Source of the DNA: Echiichthys vipera
Lineage: Eukaryota; Chordata; Actinopteri; Perciformes; Trachinidae
Reading direction: 5' to 3'
Assembly: GCA_963691815.1 (NCBI GenBank)
Contig: OY829645.1
Coordinates: forward strand, 45,738,522-45,802,521
DNA: 64,000 bases
Below the pieces are notes generated by a model. The model ran no database searches. It was not told the DNA's origin and was given only the letters and a program-made list of their open reading frames with translations. Below, piece by piece: positions 21,311 to 33,357 of the stretch. Both the position numbers and the translations under genes were made by a program. Position 1 is the first letter of the stretch. Every line of letters begins with the position of its first letter.

Positions 21311-21833
21311 TATGGGAGCTGTTTTCTGTAGATATGGTTGAAGTTGTATTCCCTTTTCTGATTCAAGGCCAAGGCAGATGTTCACCCACCTAGAGCCTGA
21401 TTCTATTTGAGGTTTCTTCCCATTAAAGGGGAGTTGTGACCTGTCACCACGTGATTGTTAATGGAGAAATGTTGACATCAGTTCAGTTCTTGCAGAATAC
21501 TTAATCCTTGGTCAAAGCCGACACTATGCTCTAAAAGAACAACATAAATCATCCGTTTTTAGATAAAAAACCCTGCGCACTAAGAGCTTATTGTGTGTTT
21601 TGTATAGAGTTGACTCTCACACAGAGATTCCCCCTCACGCACACGCCTCAAGCTAGGCATACACTAAATTAGGTTAGCAGTTGCTAAGGTAGCCAGCTTT
21701 ATGTTTTGTATAATTTTTTCTTAAATTCTTATCTGATATGGCCTTTGATTTACTTCCACTGCATCTGTTTCCAAACACTGTGTTCCAGACTTTTATATAT
21801 CTCTGCATCAATGCTTACATCTCTCTGCATCAG

Positions 21834-21874
<41 letters not shown>

Positions 21875-22367
21875 GTGTGTGGGAGGCATGCATTGGGATT
21901 AGCATTAATGCTCTAATTATACAATTAGGAGGTGGTAATGATGGAAACAAGAAGTGTTAATGACAGATTTGTGCCCCATAAACATTTCTGTTCATAGAAA
22001 GTGACTCATTTGGGTTTCATAATCCATGAAACAACCAGTCCACCAACTCATCACAATGTTTGCTGTTTACATTTTGGATCTTCTAAGAGAAAAAAAAACA
22101 TTTTAGAGTTTTGATTTGGATACGTTATTGATTGTTTTCTATTTTGAGCAAACTATTCATACATTTAGACAGAAACATAAAACACTAAACATATATTAAT
22201 AACTATGTAGCTATGCTGTATACCTGAATGTTGTTGCAGTGATAAATGCTCTATCTATATACTGTATATATCCATTCATTCATCCATTAATTATTAAAAA
22301 CTCACTTTATAAGATTAAAATTGTCTCTAAAGAGTTTGTAGTCTGGTCCCTCAGTGTATCTGGTTAC
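21311..22367. other. Unassigned stretch with a (TG)n array
   Basis: (TG)n at about 21836-21871. No supported gene. Confidence 0.45.
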
Positions 22368-23079
22368 AAAAGATTCTAATCCTGTGAATGTTCTCATTTG
22401 TCCAGGTCGTCGTTATCCCCAAAGAAATTTCAGTCAAAAGCAACTGGACTTGGTTATTTGTCTAGGAAGACGTTTCACCTCTCATCCAAGAGGCTTCATT
22501 AGTTCATGTGCGCATCCGTCAGTTGCGTACATGAACTGATGAAGAGGTGAAACGTCTTCCTGGACAAATAACCAAGTCCAGTTGCTTTTGACTGAAATTG
22601 CTTTGGGGAGAACCATCTCAACAAAACAGCAACTATCAACCCGTCACTATACTGTATATCCCTGAACATAACAAATAACAGCTGTTCACAAATGGCCTCG
22701 TGACTCCAACGACTGTCATTATAACCCAGTAGAGCACTAACAAACTCAAAACCAACTTCCCACCAACGAAGGTGACTGTCGTTGGCACCTGGAGCACAAT
22801 AGGTTCAGGTGACATCCTCGGCCTAGTGTACGCCCTCACTACAGCTTAAATACCTGGATCTCCACACCAGATAGTAGGTCCAGTCCCAGCCTGGTCCTGG
22901 TTCTGGTCCTGGTCCAGTCCCAGCCTGGTCCTGGTTCTGGTCCTGGTCCAGTCCCAGCCTGGTCAGATGCGTAAATGAACTGGTGAAGCCTCTTGGATGA
23001 GAGGTGAAACGTCTTCCTAGACAAATAACCAAGTCCAGTTGCTTTTGACTGAAATTGCTATGAGGAAAAAGATTCTAAT
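22368..23079. mobile_element. Palindromic retroelement-like unit with 13-bp TSD, copy 1
   Basis: The 686-bp element (22381-23066) is flanked by AAAAGATTCTAAT at 22368-22380 and 23067-23079. The left end starts CCTGTGAATGTTCTC and forms a hairpin (arms about 22419-22512 and 22525-22606). A unique middle follows at 22610-22860, then a 34-bp minisatellite, then a third arm copy at 22970-23055. The third arm reads TGAAACGTCTTCCTAGACAA and AGTCCAGTTGCTTTTGACTG. Inverted partial end repeats plus a variable-length target duplication suggest a Penelope-like or other retroposed element. No reverse transcriptase is present. Confidence 0.65.
22880..22970. repeat. 34-bp minisatellite, about 2.6 units
   Basis: Units begin GGTCCAGTCCCAGCCTGG and continue TCCTGGTTCTGGTCCT. 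The copies are identical. The Gln-Asp or Gly-Pro frames over it are artefacts, because 34 is not a multiple of 3. Confidence 0.9.
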
Positions 23080-23741
23080 ACAAGTTTTCGTGGTGGGAAA
23101 CTCACTTAAATGTAAAACACTAGATCTCGGTGTGCATTAATAGCCCTCTAATTGACTTAACTATTAGAATAACCTGATAAGGCTCTTCCTCAGCTTTCTG
23201 GGACAGATCAATGAACCCATTAGTTGAACCATTAACACATTGTTTTAATGGAAAGTTAAACACCCTCCCTAAATGAACATGGCAGACGGACAGAGGTGTC
23301 CTGCTCTGTTCAATTCAACAAACTACATAGTAACTGCCGCCACCTATGAATTAGTTATAGTTAATATTTCCATCATGCTCTCTTTGTCATTGTTTCCCTC
23401 TGCCATTGTCCCAGTTCTACATTTTCTAATTTGGATCTTGCAGTGCAACCACTCTTTTATTGCTGAGCAAGTAACATGTTCACTGGATCAGCTAGACCTT
23501 ATAAGCATGCATTGCTCATGAACACCGTTACAGTCTTTTTTGAGAGAGGGGTAATTTTAATAACGTTTTGTGTATCTTTGATCAGGTATCAACGACCCAC
23601 TCACAAAGGGTCACTCTGGTTATGTGTGTGTGCAAAGTTTAAGTCATTTGATGTTGAACTGCAGTGACTAATTCACACCCCCTCTTTGTTTGACTGTTTC
23701 ATAACCAGTTCATGTAGAGTACCAGGAACGTGCGCACACAC

Positions 23742-23795
<54 letters not shown>

Positions 23796-24444
23796 TGTAC
23801 ATATCTTATAAAACTTTGAACGCCCTCCTGGCATCAGAAAATCATCCCTTTAAACTCTGAATTAATTCAAGATAGCCACATTTGTAGAGCTTGCGAGTGT
23901 CTGTGTGTGTCAGCAGTGGGTGGTTGGGTGCTTTTTTGTGCTTCTCTCCATATGAGGATCCACCAAAATAGATGAATGAGAACAAAAAAACTGAAGGAAT
24001 TGAATATGAATTGTTCAGCCAGAATTCAAAGAGAAGTGGTTTGAAAGGGCACGAGTGTTTTGATCTCATTCGGAGCTTTTATGAAACGAGTATTGTGGAA
24101 ATTTACCCATTAGCACTCAATAAAGCAAACACAAGACATAAAATGTGCATTGTGGTCTGGAGTGAGCTTTACCCAATTGTAGAAGTGAAGAAAGATCTGA
24201 CCACTTAAACAGACACATTAAATCCAAGCCGTGGATTCAATACTCGCGCCTGCTGCACTCCTGCGACACACAGAGACACAAAGTGACACACAGACCACTC
24301 TCCCGCTGAGATGGTAGCAAGGTACACAGGTCTGGCTATGTGCTTGCATACTTTTACTAAACAAGCTGGTATTTAAGTGAATGCTCATCATTTGTTCACC
24401 TGTTGCCCTTAAAGGCACCATGTAGCCTTTTTTAACAGCACTTA
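23080..24444. other. Unassigned stretch with a (CA)n array
   Basis: A (CA)n microsatellite at about 23734-23796 contains CG interruptions. No supported gene. Confidence 0.45.
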
Positions 24445-25048
24445 CACTATGGTTATGTTCACACTGTAGGTCTTAATGCACAATTCTGATTTATTGCTCA
24501 AATCCAATGTTTTGTTTGGCTGTTCACATTATGTCTTTAAATGTGGCCTGTCTACAGATTTCTGTTTGAGCAGCTCACTCTCCTGAAGTGACCTGCATGC
24601 GCAGTTGATCATTGATGACATCAGGCCTGAACAGTGTTTACGGAAGCGAACACGGCAACGGCAACCGGTATTGTAGGGCTTTATGACTTAATGCTAAAAG
24701 CAGTGTGTGAGCCACTGGCCGTCTGCTTCTCTGCTGTCCTCCATGTTGGTTTTGATTCTGTTCCTGACTCCCGGCTGTATTACACTTTGTCATTCATTTA
24801 CAAAACAGTGCAGCACGGGTCAGAATGATGTTAAAGTTACTGTAAATGCAGCCTGGCTGTTCACATTGCGGTTGTATTAAAAAAAAATCTGATACATGTC
24901 CGATTCAGTGCCATATATAAAAGTGGCCTAATTCTGATTCCAAAATGTCAGATTCAGTGTGACCTGTCAAAAGCAAATCCAATTTGGTTCACATATGAGC
25001 GAAAAAAATCAGATTTAGGTGTTGGTGCAACGCATATGTGAATCATAG
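24445..25048. mobile_element. MITE-like dispersed repeat (hAT-like)
   Basis: Carries paired motifs typical of a common fish non-autonomous DNA element: GTTCACACTGTAGGTC, GCTGTTCACATTATG and CTGTTCACATTGCGGT, and the near-inverse motifs GGTTCACATATGAGCG and AAATCAGATTTAGG. The family match is from memory. Exact termini and target duplication were not resolved. Confidence 0.5.
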
Positions 25049-25049
25049 G

Positions 25050-26300
25050 TCCATAAGTTTCAGTCTTTAGCTGTGTTCAAAAGCTTTATGGCAGAGTGTC
25101 AAACTGTCCTTGTAGGGTGAGAGGTGTCAGCAGCTATTTTTTTAGCGCTCCTCAGGTCCTACAGGAGTAAAGATCCTGAAGAGAAGGGAGGTTACAGCCG
25201 ATCACCCTTTCTGCAGAGCGAATGCTACGCTGCAGTCTGCACCTGTCCTTGGCAGAGGCAGCAGCGTACCAGACGGTGATGGAGGAGGTGAGGATGGGTT
25301 CATTGATGGCAGTGTAGAAGTGGACCATCATTGTTTGTGGTAGGTTAAACTTCTTTAACTGCCCAAGAAGTACGTCCTCTGCTGAGCCTTCTTGATGAGG
25401 AAGCTGATGTTCCGCTCCCACCTAAGGTCCTAATCACACAGGATTAGGGGGGAGGGTGGGGCGGCGCTCTTCCTGAAGTCTACTATCATCTCCACTGTTT
25501 TGGAGCATTGAGCTCCGGGTTGTTGTCCCTTCACCAGGTCGTGGTGTCATCTGCAAACTTTAAGAGTTTGACAGACTGGTGACTGGAGGTGCTGTTGTTG
25601 GTGTACATGGAGAAGAACAGGGAAGAAAGAACGTAGCCTCGGGGGGAGCCGGTGCTGATGGTACTGGTGTCCGAAGTGTGCTTTCCCAGCCTCACGTGCT
25701 GCTTCTTGTCTGTCAGGAAGTCTATAATCCACTGGCAGGTGGAGGCCGGACGTTGAGTTTTGAAAGGTTGTCCTGAAGGAGAGCCGGAACGATTGGGTTA
25801 AATGCAGATCCTGACATAGGATCCCAGGGAGTCCAGGTGCTGGAGGTTGAAGTGGATGGCCGAGTTGACAGCATCGTCTACAGACCTGTTTGCTCTGTAG
25901 GCAAACTGCAGGGGGTCCAGGAGTGAATCTGTGGTGGATTTGAGGTGGGACAGTACCAGGCGCTCAAAAGATTTCATGACCACAGATGTCAGTGCGACGG
26001 TTCTGTAGTCATTCAATCATGTGGGTGCTTTTTTCTTGGGAACTGGGGTGATGGTAGATGCCTTGAAGCATGCTAGCATGTGGCATGTCTCCAGTGAGGA
26101 GTTATAGATGTCTGTGAACACTGGAGATAGCTGATCTGCACAATGCTTTAGGCAGGCTTCAGGAGCCTGTTAATGTCTTTCTCAAGTACAGACAGAGGTA
26201 TTGATGGTGGATGGGGGAGGTGGAGGGCAGCTGTGACGACGGAAGCTGTTCTACCTCTGATGGTTTAAAAGTCAGTTGTGAATTGTGGTGGATTTGAAGC
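25050..26300 (-). mobile_element. Rex1-like LINE fragment (RT domain, 3' part)
   Basis: Minus-strand broken frames give, N to C: NDYRTVALTSVVMKSFERLV, LDPLQFAYRANRSVDDAV, then after shifts QLKKFNLPQTMMVHFYTAI, LTSSITVWYAAASAKDRCRL and RSAERVIGCNLPSLQDLY. These match my memory of the Rex1/Babar (CR1-related) reverse transcriptase. The FADD region is disrupted between 25440 and 25750. At least three frameshifts or stops; inactive. Confidence 0.85.
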
Positions 26301-27055
26301 AGTCTCAAGGGAGCTTGGCTGAGATACAGAAAGTTATGTGAAGAGTGATGCACTGGTATTATTGGTTGGAAGGTGATGTAACTTCCTGTTTAATGAGATA
26401 TGTTATTGATTCAATTTTCCAAGTCACTTTCCCAACACTGCTTTCATACATTACTTTAGTGGTAAAAGAAGGGAATCTTCACATCATTCATACAAGATGC
26501 AGTTTGTATACTCACTTAATGTGCTCATTTCAGACATTTATGTAAAATTGTGTTGGATAGGAATAATATGAAATATAGCCTACAAAGCAGAAACAGGCAA
26601 CATAATACGTTTGGCAGTGAGCAGTCAGGATGCCTCCGCTATGGTGAAGTTTAATTTCATCTAAATGCACTGCAATAGTCAGAAAGAAACAACTGGTTTT
26701 AGGTCTTGGAATCCGCTGACAAAGCCAAAAAACTGGAAAGAATCTATTTCTGTCTTTCTGACTCCTGCAGAGTCTATAATACTTTGAAATTGTTATACTG
26801 TGAGCTGAGGACAGTCCTCCAGTGCTGCTAAGGATGTCTGACTGTCTGCAGCTGACCTCCTTTCCAAGCTTTGAGTTCAGTTTCACTCCTTTTCTTCTCA
26901 GGAAATTGTTGAGGTTGGTTTGTGGATATATCAAACAAGTGCTGAGTGACACAGTTAAACGCAAACCTAACTAACCAAAGACACACCTTACCTGTACCTT
27001 TGTTTTTACACAAATGATTGTATCAGTAGCCACCCAGAAAATTGTATTTTTAAGT
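26301..27055. other. Unassigned stretch
   Basis: Short frames only; no recognised gene or repeat. Confidence 0.45.
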
Positions 27056-27907
27056 TCTCTGACGACGCTGCCATCCTGAGCCTGCAGCACTGTCCCCTCA
27101 TCCTACTTTTTCTGAAATACAGAATTTTGTTAAGTGATGTGACGAGCTCAGCTTCCCCTAAAAAAAGTGGTGCAATATGTTCTGCTGTGTGTTCATTGAC
27201 TAAATATGCGCTAGAAAGCCTTCGTCTTTTGTTCAAAAGAGTCGGACGCTCAGCTTCTACTGACCTCAATGGGGAAGCTTAGAGCAGGTTGTTCCACTGC
27301 GGTGAAACTAGACGCTCATTGGATAAATGCTGGGCTTTGTCCCGCCCATCGGACGGTCAGAGTCTCTGGGGGTCTATGGGACAGTGAGCTGGCCCGGACG
27401 CTCAGCTTCTGCATGATGATTGTATGAGCTGTCTGAGGCAGACTCCTTTTTTGATTGACAGCTAAACGAGTGAATCAGCGATCTTGAAGAATAAACATCC
27501 AGCTGTTACCGATCCCTCAGAGACTTTGTCTTTGTTAAAAACCACTACCGTTGTGTTTGGCGGGTCTGTTGTGTCACTCTGCAGTTTCTTTCCCCAGCGA
27601 GCAGCAGCAGTTGTGGAGCTTCTCCCCCCGTCATGATCACTCACACTCACAGGCGGTCCCACTTCACAGTAGCCTGGCGCAGCAGCTCCAGCTGGGCCAA
27701 TGCCATTTAAGCAGCCTAGCTCTTCTGGCTATTGGAAGGACACTGGTAAAGTCCCTGGAAAAGACGCCTAGTAGGTACGACAATGTCACAGATCATTTTC
27801 TTGAAAAGGAACGAAGGGTAGAATTTACATGTAAATAAACAAACACATTTGCAATGTATGCCGAATAAATGAGCTTCCCCTCCCTGAAAGACCAGCAGCC
27901 GCCACTG
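27056..27907. mobile_element. Putative non-autonomous DNA element, right end only
   Basis: Contains GGACGCTCAGCTTCTGC twice in related form (27242 and 27395) and TTTTTTGATTGACAGCTAAA, blocks I associate with a fish dispersed repeat. It ends AGACCAGCAGCCGCCACTG at 27907, the inverse of a CAGTGGCGGCTGCTGG terminus of hAT type. I could not find the matching left end or a duplication, so the left boundary is a guess. Confidence 0.4.
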
Positions 27908-28259
27908 CTTTAAACGTAAAAAATAAATGGTGCTGGGTCCAAAATCAATAGGGGACCATACTCCACTGTGTATCCAGGGGGGGAAATCAACCAAGTCATC
28001 TCCTACAGGTATCTTGATAAACTTTGCCATTGGCAGGTTCATGTTTATTACCTGTGTCTCAAGCAAAGACTGTACTTCTTGCACAGACTCAGGGATGTCG
28101 GCTTGGTACGGTAACCTTCCTGTCCAGCTGAAATAAAAAAATTGGTTGCCTGATTCATTCTGCTATGGAGGTGATGGGGAGGTCTGAAAAGCTATGCTAA
28201 GCATGCAGTCCATCTATGAGCAGTCTGGCTCAGATAGCTGAGAATATATTGATATTATC
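27908..28259. other. Unassigned stretch
   Basis: Nothing recognised. Confidence 0.4.
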
Positions 28260-28625
28260 TGATCAGAAACATGTTCTTAACACAGTACCAGCTTCTACCA
28301 TCAGGTAAAAGAGTGCCCACATGCAGGCTGAACTGCTTTAGGAACTAATTTGTCCCCACCTCAGTCCTAAATGCCCCCAGGGCCAAACAAATTGTGCAAT
28401 AGTACTACTGACCATGGTCAGATGGTGTAATACAGTGGGCGGGGAGAGTGTGTGTGTGTGTGTGAATTGCACTTACCTGCATGCTGTTTGATATATGTGG
28501 CCTATATGTATGCATTGTCTATATTTGTATTGTTACTTATTTAATGTATAGCAGCTTTAGGTTATGGTATTGGAGTCCAAGACAAAATTTCCTCTAAAGA
28601 TAATAAAGTGTATCTTATTATCTTA
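28260..28625 (+). mobile_element. LINE 3' end fragment
   Basis: Ends CAAAATTTCCTCTAAAGATA, then ATAAAGTGTATCTTATTATC, a typical LINE 3' UTR with an ATCTT-type tail. The upstream part is a degenerate ORF C-terminus with stops. Clade not assignable. Confidence 0.5.
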
Positions 28626-30012
28626 ACTTGTCAATCCTTGGTAAATTGTGCTAGGGTCGTGTCATATGAGGGTTAATGCAATTACCAGTTTAGACTTTGT
28701 AATACTTGTTGCTGTTGTTATTCATTAGTGGTACATACAGTATAGCTACAAGTAATACAAAATCATTAGTGTGTATTCCACATGTTTATTTTGTGTGTAT
28801 TCCACATATTAAAGCTAATTTCTGCTTAGAAAGGCAGGTTGGGGTGGTGGATTGTTCCCAAAACACAGGACTTTAAACGAAGGACAGAAGTTGGTGTAGA
28901 GTTTTGATTCTCTTCCTGAGCCCGAGCCCAACCCTGACCATGACCCTGACCCTGGTCGTTATTTCCCACCACTATCGTCGGGCCAGGCCTTTGATCGAGT
29001 GCTAGTGGGGTTTTTTTGGTTTTTATCATTGCTTTATTTGCCTAATCTGAGGAGAAAGCTATGCCATAAATAGAAATATATATATATATAAACTATTTTA
29101 GCTTGATGTACTTTGATTAATGCTGAATCCCTACGGATGACAATGTACTCTAAAGTGCTACACTTTCAGAAGCAGTTGCCTCAAGACACTCACTAACCTC
29201 AATAATCTTCAAGGGGTCAATGTAATTTCCTGCCAGCAATCAATTTTGTCAGGTGTCACTTTAAGAAGAGTGGAAACTTCAATGCGGGACCTTAGCTTGA
29301 TTAACAGGCATGTCCTAAACCCTACGACTGAGTTTTCATTACAGCTACCAGGGTTCACACCCCCAGCTCTGCAGTGTGTGTGCATGAGTGTGTGTATGAG
29401 TGCGCGAGCGAGCGAGCAAGCACAAAAGACTGAGTGTGTATAATAGAGGGTAAACTTTTATGTATGACTTGTATGTGAGAAAGAGAGCTAAGCAGAAGTG
29501 TCCACAGTGTGTGTTGTCCTGCCTACCCACACTTAAACAAAGTGTGTGTGTGTGTGTGTGCCTGTGTGTGTGTGTGGCCTCTCCTTCAGAGGAGATGATG
29601 AGCTCATTATGGAGAGACACAAACCAGAGATTAGAGAGCAAATGCGGAGGGATGGAGGAATAGATGAAGTAGAAATGGTAAACGGGAGAAAGAAAAGGGT
29701 GTTGAAAGAGGAACTAAGAGGGTCAGATGAGATAGAGGAGGTGAAGAGAGAAGAGGCGTAAGGATCGCATTAAGGGTCTAGGAAACAGGTGGAGTGGAAA
29801 GTGAGGGATGGAGAGATGAACAGTAGGGAGGAACGAAGAAATGCTGGAAAGCAGTATTAGAGGAAGACATGGATTGATCGAAGAAGTTAGCTGTGTTTGC
29901 TGCTGTGGAAGGAGACAAACTGCGTGTGTGTGTGTGTGTGTGTGTGTGCATGTGATTGTGCAGACATGTTTGCGTGCATGCATGTGTGCGCTGACTGACA
30001 GAATGAAAGTGC
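28626..30012. other. Unassigned stretch with short (TG)n arrays
   Basis: (TG)n runs at about 29541-29575 and 29922-29948. Short frames across them are simple-repeat artefacts. Confidence 0.45.

Positions 30013-30074
<62 letters not shown>
30013..30074. repeat. (GA)n microsatellite
   Basis: About 29 GA units, followed 3' by a long purine-rich plus strand up to 30850. Confidence 0.95.
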
Positions 30075-30078
<4 letters not shown>

Positions 30079-30728
30079 ATGGAACATATAACTGCATATG
30101 GACAAAAAAAATAGCACCATGCTGAGCCTTTTTTTTAAATGTCGCTTTATTTATTTCTCCCCCTTTTTTCCTCTGGAAGTACCAGCTGAGAGTTTTGAAG
30201 GCTTGATGTGGGAGGTGGCGAGTGAGGGTGCATAGAGAGAGAGAGAGAGTAAACGGAGGGGAGAAGTAAATGTGCTGCCTCCCCCTCTCCTCTCTTTTCC
30301 CTCAGTGTCTCACTTCTCTCGTTGCTTCGTTCAGAAGCGAAGGAAAAAGAAGAGAAGAACAATAAGATATAGAGGTGTGGGACGAAACCTGAGCAAGTAA
30401 CTGCTGCATTGTCAAGGGGAGGGGGGGCATTGGAGGTGAAGAAGAAGACCAGAAGGAGGAAAGGAAGAAGAGAGAAGGGTGAGGAGGAAGAGGAGGAGGG
30501 ATTTGGGGGGAAATCAAGGGAATCACTGTGCGGGGAAGACGAGTGAGGCAGACTGGCGAAAGTTATCAGGCTTCCCAAAAAGCCAAGAAAAGACAGAGTT
30601 AGAAAAGAAGAGGAAGTGGGAGACAAAGAAGACACTAAAGAGTGAGAAGGAAGAAAGAGAAAAGAAGGGGGGGATAAGAAAAGGAGAAAAAAAGAGGTCT
30701 GCCTTGATCAGCCATCACATCATCCAGG

Positions 30729-30885
30729 ATGGACAAAGTGGAGCGAGTGATGAAGATGGTGAAGAGGATGTCACCACGGAAGAAGAGGAGAGAAGGAGGA
30801 GGAGGAAGAGGGGGAGGACCAGGGGAACTGGAGAGCCCGGACACCCTGTGTGACGAACTCTGCCGTTTCAGCCTCTGCATCAGTG
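30729..30885 (+). CDS. Candidate first coding exon of an unidentified gene
   Basis: The ATG at 30729 opens MDKVERVMKMVKRMSPRKKR, then a Glu/Gly/Arg-rich linker, then LESPDTLCDELCRFSLCIS. It stops at a good splice-donor match, AGTG|GTGAGAG, with GT at 30886-30887. The upstream sequence is a purine-rich, CpG-containing stretch that could be a 5' UTR. The basic amphipathic start and a Cys-containing segment after a low-complexity linker look like an authentic N-terminus, but I do not recognise the protein and no acceptor exon is visible nearby. A chance frame in GA-rich DNA is the alternative. Confidence 0.3.
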
Positions 30886-30889
30886 GTGA

Positions 30890-32285
30890 GAGATCACATC
30901 ACCGCATGTGGTTGTGTGTGTGCTTGTGTTTGTGTGTGTGATATGACAGTAGTGAATGGGTGTGGTCCTCTGAGTGCACATGAGTGTGTTTTTAAAGACA
31001 TGCATTGCTTCAGTCGAAAATTAAGAGGGAGTATGTGTTTCTGAATGTTTCTATATGGTGTTTTCAGGATATACATGGATGTCTTAAAGGGCATTTCAGA
31101 GTGTTTGTAAACAACAGACATTAAGACACTTCCGGGTGGCAGTACGCAAGCAGCATCCACTGACCTGAAGCTGCCCAGCTGCTGCTTTAAACAGTGTTAC
31201 ACAGTTAAAAACAAAAATGTGTTGTATTTTGGGTTGAGCCGCCTGATAGAGAGCAAAAGATGTAGGGTTTTATCGATTTTCTTCAGAGAATAGTAAATGT
31301 TCCTGCGGGACCTGTGGGTGAGGAGGTTAAAGCGAGTGGACGTCGTTCAAAGTACGAGTGCTACAGAGAAAACCGACAGACTGCCTGGAGTAGCTTCTTC
31401 TAACGGGGCAGACTGGGACCAAACCTCCATTATCGTGTTTGTGGAGACATTTTCTCACAGAGAACCGATCTCTGACAGTTTTTAGCTAAATTCTATCAAA
31501 ACTTTCTGTTTAACCTACAAATATAAATGATGGTGTAATGTTTAGAGTTAATTTAATGGTGTTAAACTATAGTCAAATTTCTTATATTTGTAACCATATA
31601 TCGTGTTAAAGGCCTTATTTAGCCTTGTGTTTACATGAGTCGTCTAAAAGATGACCGGTGAATTAGCCGTGTGCTCCTATGGGCCCCAGTCGGACACCCT
31701 GATAGCCGTAAACACTTGGAGCTGCTGGTCGTCCACATTAACATCAATGTTGTCAAAACATCCGGGACCATACTTACGTCCGTCACAATAAAATTACATG
31801 CTTTAACAGCTCCAAAATATATCGTTAAGTGTTAAAGTCATTTTTCATGTAAACCAGCACCAATGTTCATACAGCTTTCTCTCATCAACGTCAAATTCTC
31901 ACACTAATTTGACTTTTACCCATGTACAACTATTAAAAATTTAATTTGTATATTCTTAGAAGTGTGTAAATAAATTCTACTTCCACTTCGGCACAGCAGA
32001 TCTGCAGATCACCCAGTAATTTAAGCCATTTACTCTGGTCAAATGACACGGAAGGGCTTGTTTACTAGTGGTGCCATCGTAGAACGCTTCGGCGTTTGCC
32101 ACCCGGAAGAACGAATATTATGGTTGTGGCGTCATGGTGTATTGTCCTATAGGCTACAGCAGTGTAGTAAGCAATTTATACAAATCTAGTTTTTATGTAT
32201 GTTCCTATTTGAACAAGAATGGATATATGCATGTCTGTGAACCTTTCAGAAAGTATTTTCACATGTTTATTTTTATTTATTTTGA

Positions 32286-32318
<33 letters not shown>

Positions 32319-32578
32319 TATGCATGTGTGAACATAGGGAACGTATGTTCTGTGTGCATGAAACAATTGGAAAATGCACTTTTTGAGTTTGCAGTTGAAC
32401 TGTTTATTTAATTGAGCTGCTTCCTATTAAGTGTTGGTTTTATTAGATGATCATGTCGTCGTCAATCCATGCGTTTTGCAACTGACCTCCCTAACGTGAA
32501 TAAAAAACTGACAGCCGTGTTCAGGTTTAAATGACTTTCCCTACCTTAAATCTGAAGTCGGAAAGTCTGGCAGATCGA
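30890..32578. other. Unassigned stretch (possible intron)
   Basis: No exon with both splice sites seen. A (TG)n run is at 32286-32308. Confidence 0.4.
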
Positions 32579-32841
32579 GTTGACTCTAATGATAGACCGA
32601 TACATCGGTCGGCTCCTCTGACACTTATTCTTCTTTTACACTTTATTCTTGTTGATAGGTTAAAATTGTTTTTTATAGTTGCACTGTCGTTATCATCATT
32701 GTGTAATTTTTATGATGTAAATTGAGGGAGCAAAAAGAGATAATCGGCAATTCCTATAGGTCAAAGGCTAAGGCTGATGAAAAAAAAACGGTATCTGCAT
32801 CGTTTCGTAAAAATCCATATCGGTCGATCCCTAGTTGACTA
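32579..32841. mobile_element. hAT-type MITE (247 bp) with TSD
   Basis: The element spans 32587-32833. The left end is TAATGATAGACCGATACATC; the right end inverts to TAGGGATCGACCGATATGG. Flanks are GTTGACTC (32579-32586) and GTTGACTA (32834-32841), a 7/8 match as expected for an old 8-bp duplication. The TAGGGATCGACCGATA terminus is familiar from fish MITEs. Confidence 0.78.
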
Positions 32842-32986
32842 AAATTTCAAATGTTTACAACTCTCACGCCCCTCGCCTTCTACCACCGGGCTCCTCTGCG
32901 CCGCTCCGCGCTCTCTAATCGAGTGCTTGTCAATGGGCGTGCACAAGATTCCTGTGAACGCGCCCGTGTCTTCTCTTATCAATAAA

Positions 32987-33272
32987 TGAACTGTGCTGAG
33001 TGAAAACAAATGTTGCTGACTGGGACTATCCAGGCAGCTTTAGTCGCCTTAACTTAAACCGATCTTAACCATAAAGGTGGAAGATAAGGAAACAAATGGA
33101 CTTGTACTTGTATAGCGCCTTTCACACTACTTGTCACATTTGCCCATCCACACAGACATTAACACTGATGGCAGTGGACATCGACATACCATCTAACCAA
33201 TGTGACCATTCAAACCACATTTACACACCCATGCACAGGGGAGCAATTTGGGGTTCAGTGTCTTCCCCAAGG
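32987..33272. repeat. Donor-like copy of a 0.28-kb duplicated segment
   Basis: Matches 35130-35409 almost base for base, including about 105 bp of non-SINE sequence upstream of the SINE (GACTGGGACTATCCA, TAAACCGATCTTAACC). Confidence 0.85.
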
Positions 33273-33357
33273 ACACTTTGACAAGTGGACCGGGGGAGCT
33301 GGGAATCGAATCACTGATCTCTCGAATGGAGGACGAGCCACTTTAACACTGAGTCTG
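33094..33357 (-). mobile_element. tRNA-headed SINE, family B, copy 2
   Basis: The tail side starts GGACTTGTACTTGTATAGCG. The body carries GATGGCAGTGGACATCGACA and GGGGTTCAGTGTCTTCCCCA. The B-box remnant (inverse of GATTCGATTCCC) is at 33304-33315 and the decayed A-box near 33340. Confidence 0.75.

Noticed and set aside
22536..22552. Second hammerhead-like core (CTGATGA..GAAA) in palindromic copy 1
   Set aside because: Only six bases separate the two core motifs, so stem II is missing and it could not fold as a hammerhead.
22836..23032. Frames with QDQNQDQ or GPGPEPGP repeats
   Set aside because: Produced by a 34-bp minisatellite read in different frames; not a repeat protein.
25798..26016. 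Host gene exon with RT similarity
   Set aside because: Continuous with downstream Rex1-like LINE frames on the same strand, so it is part of the LINE.
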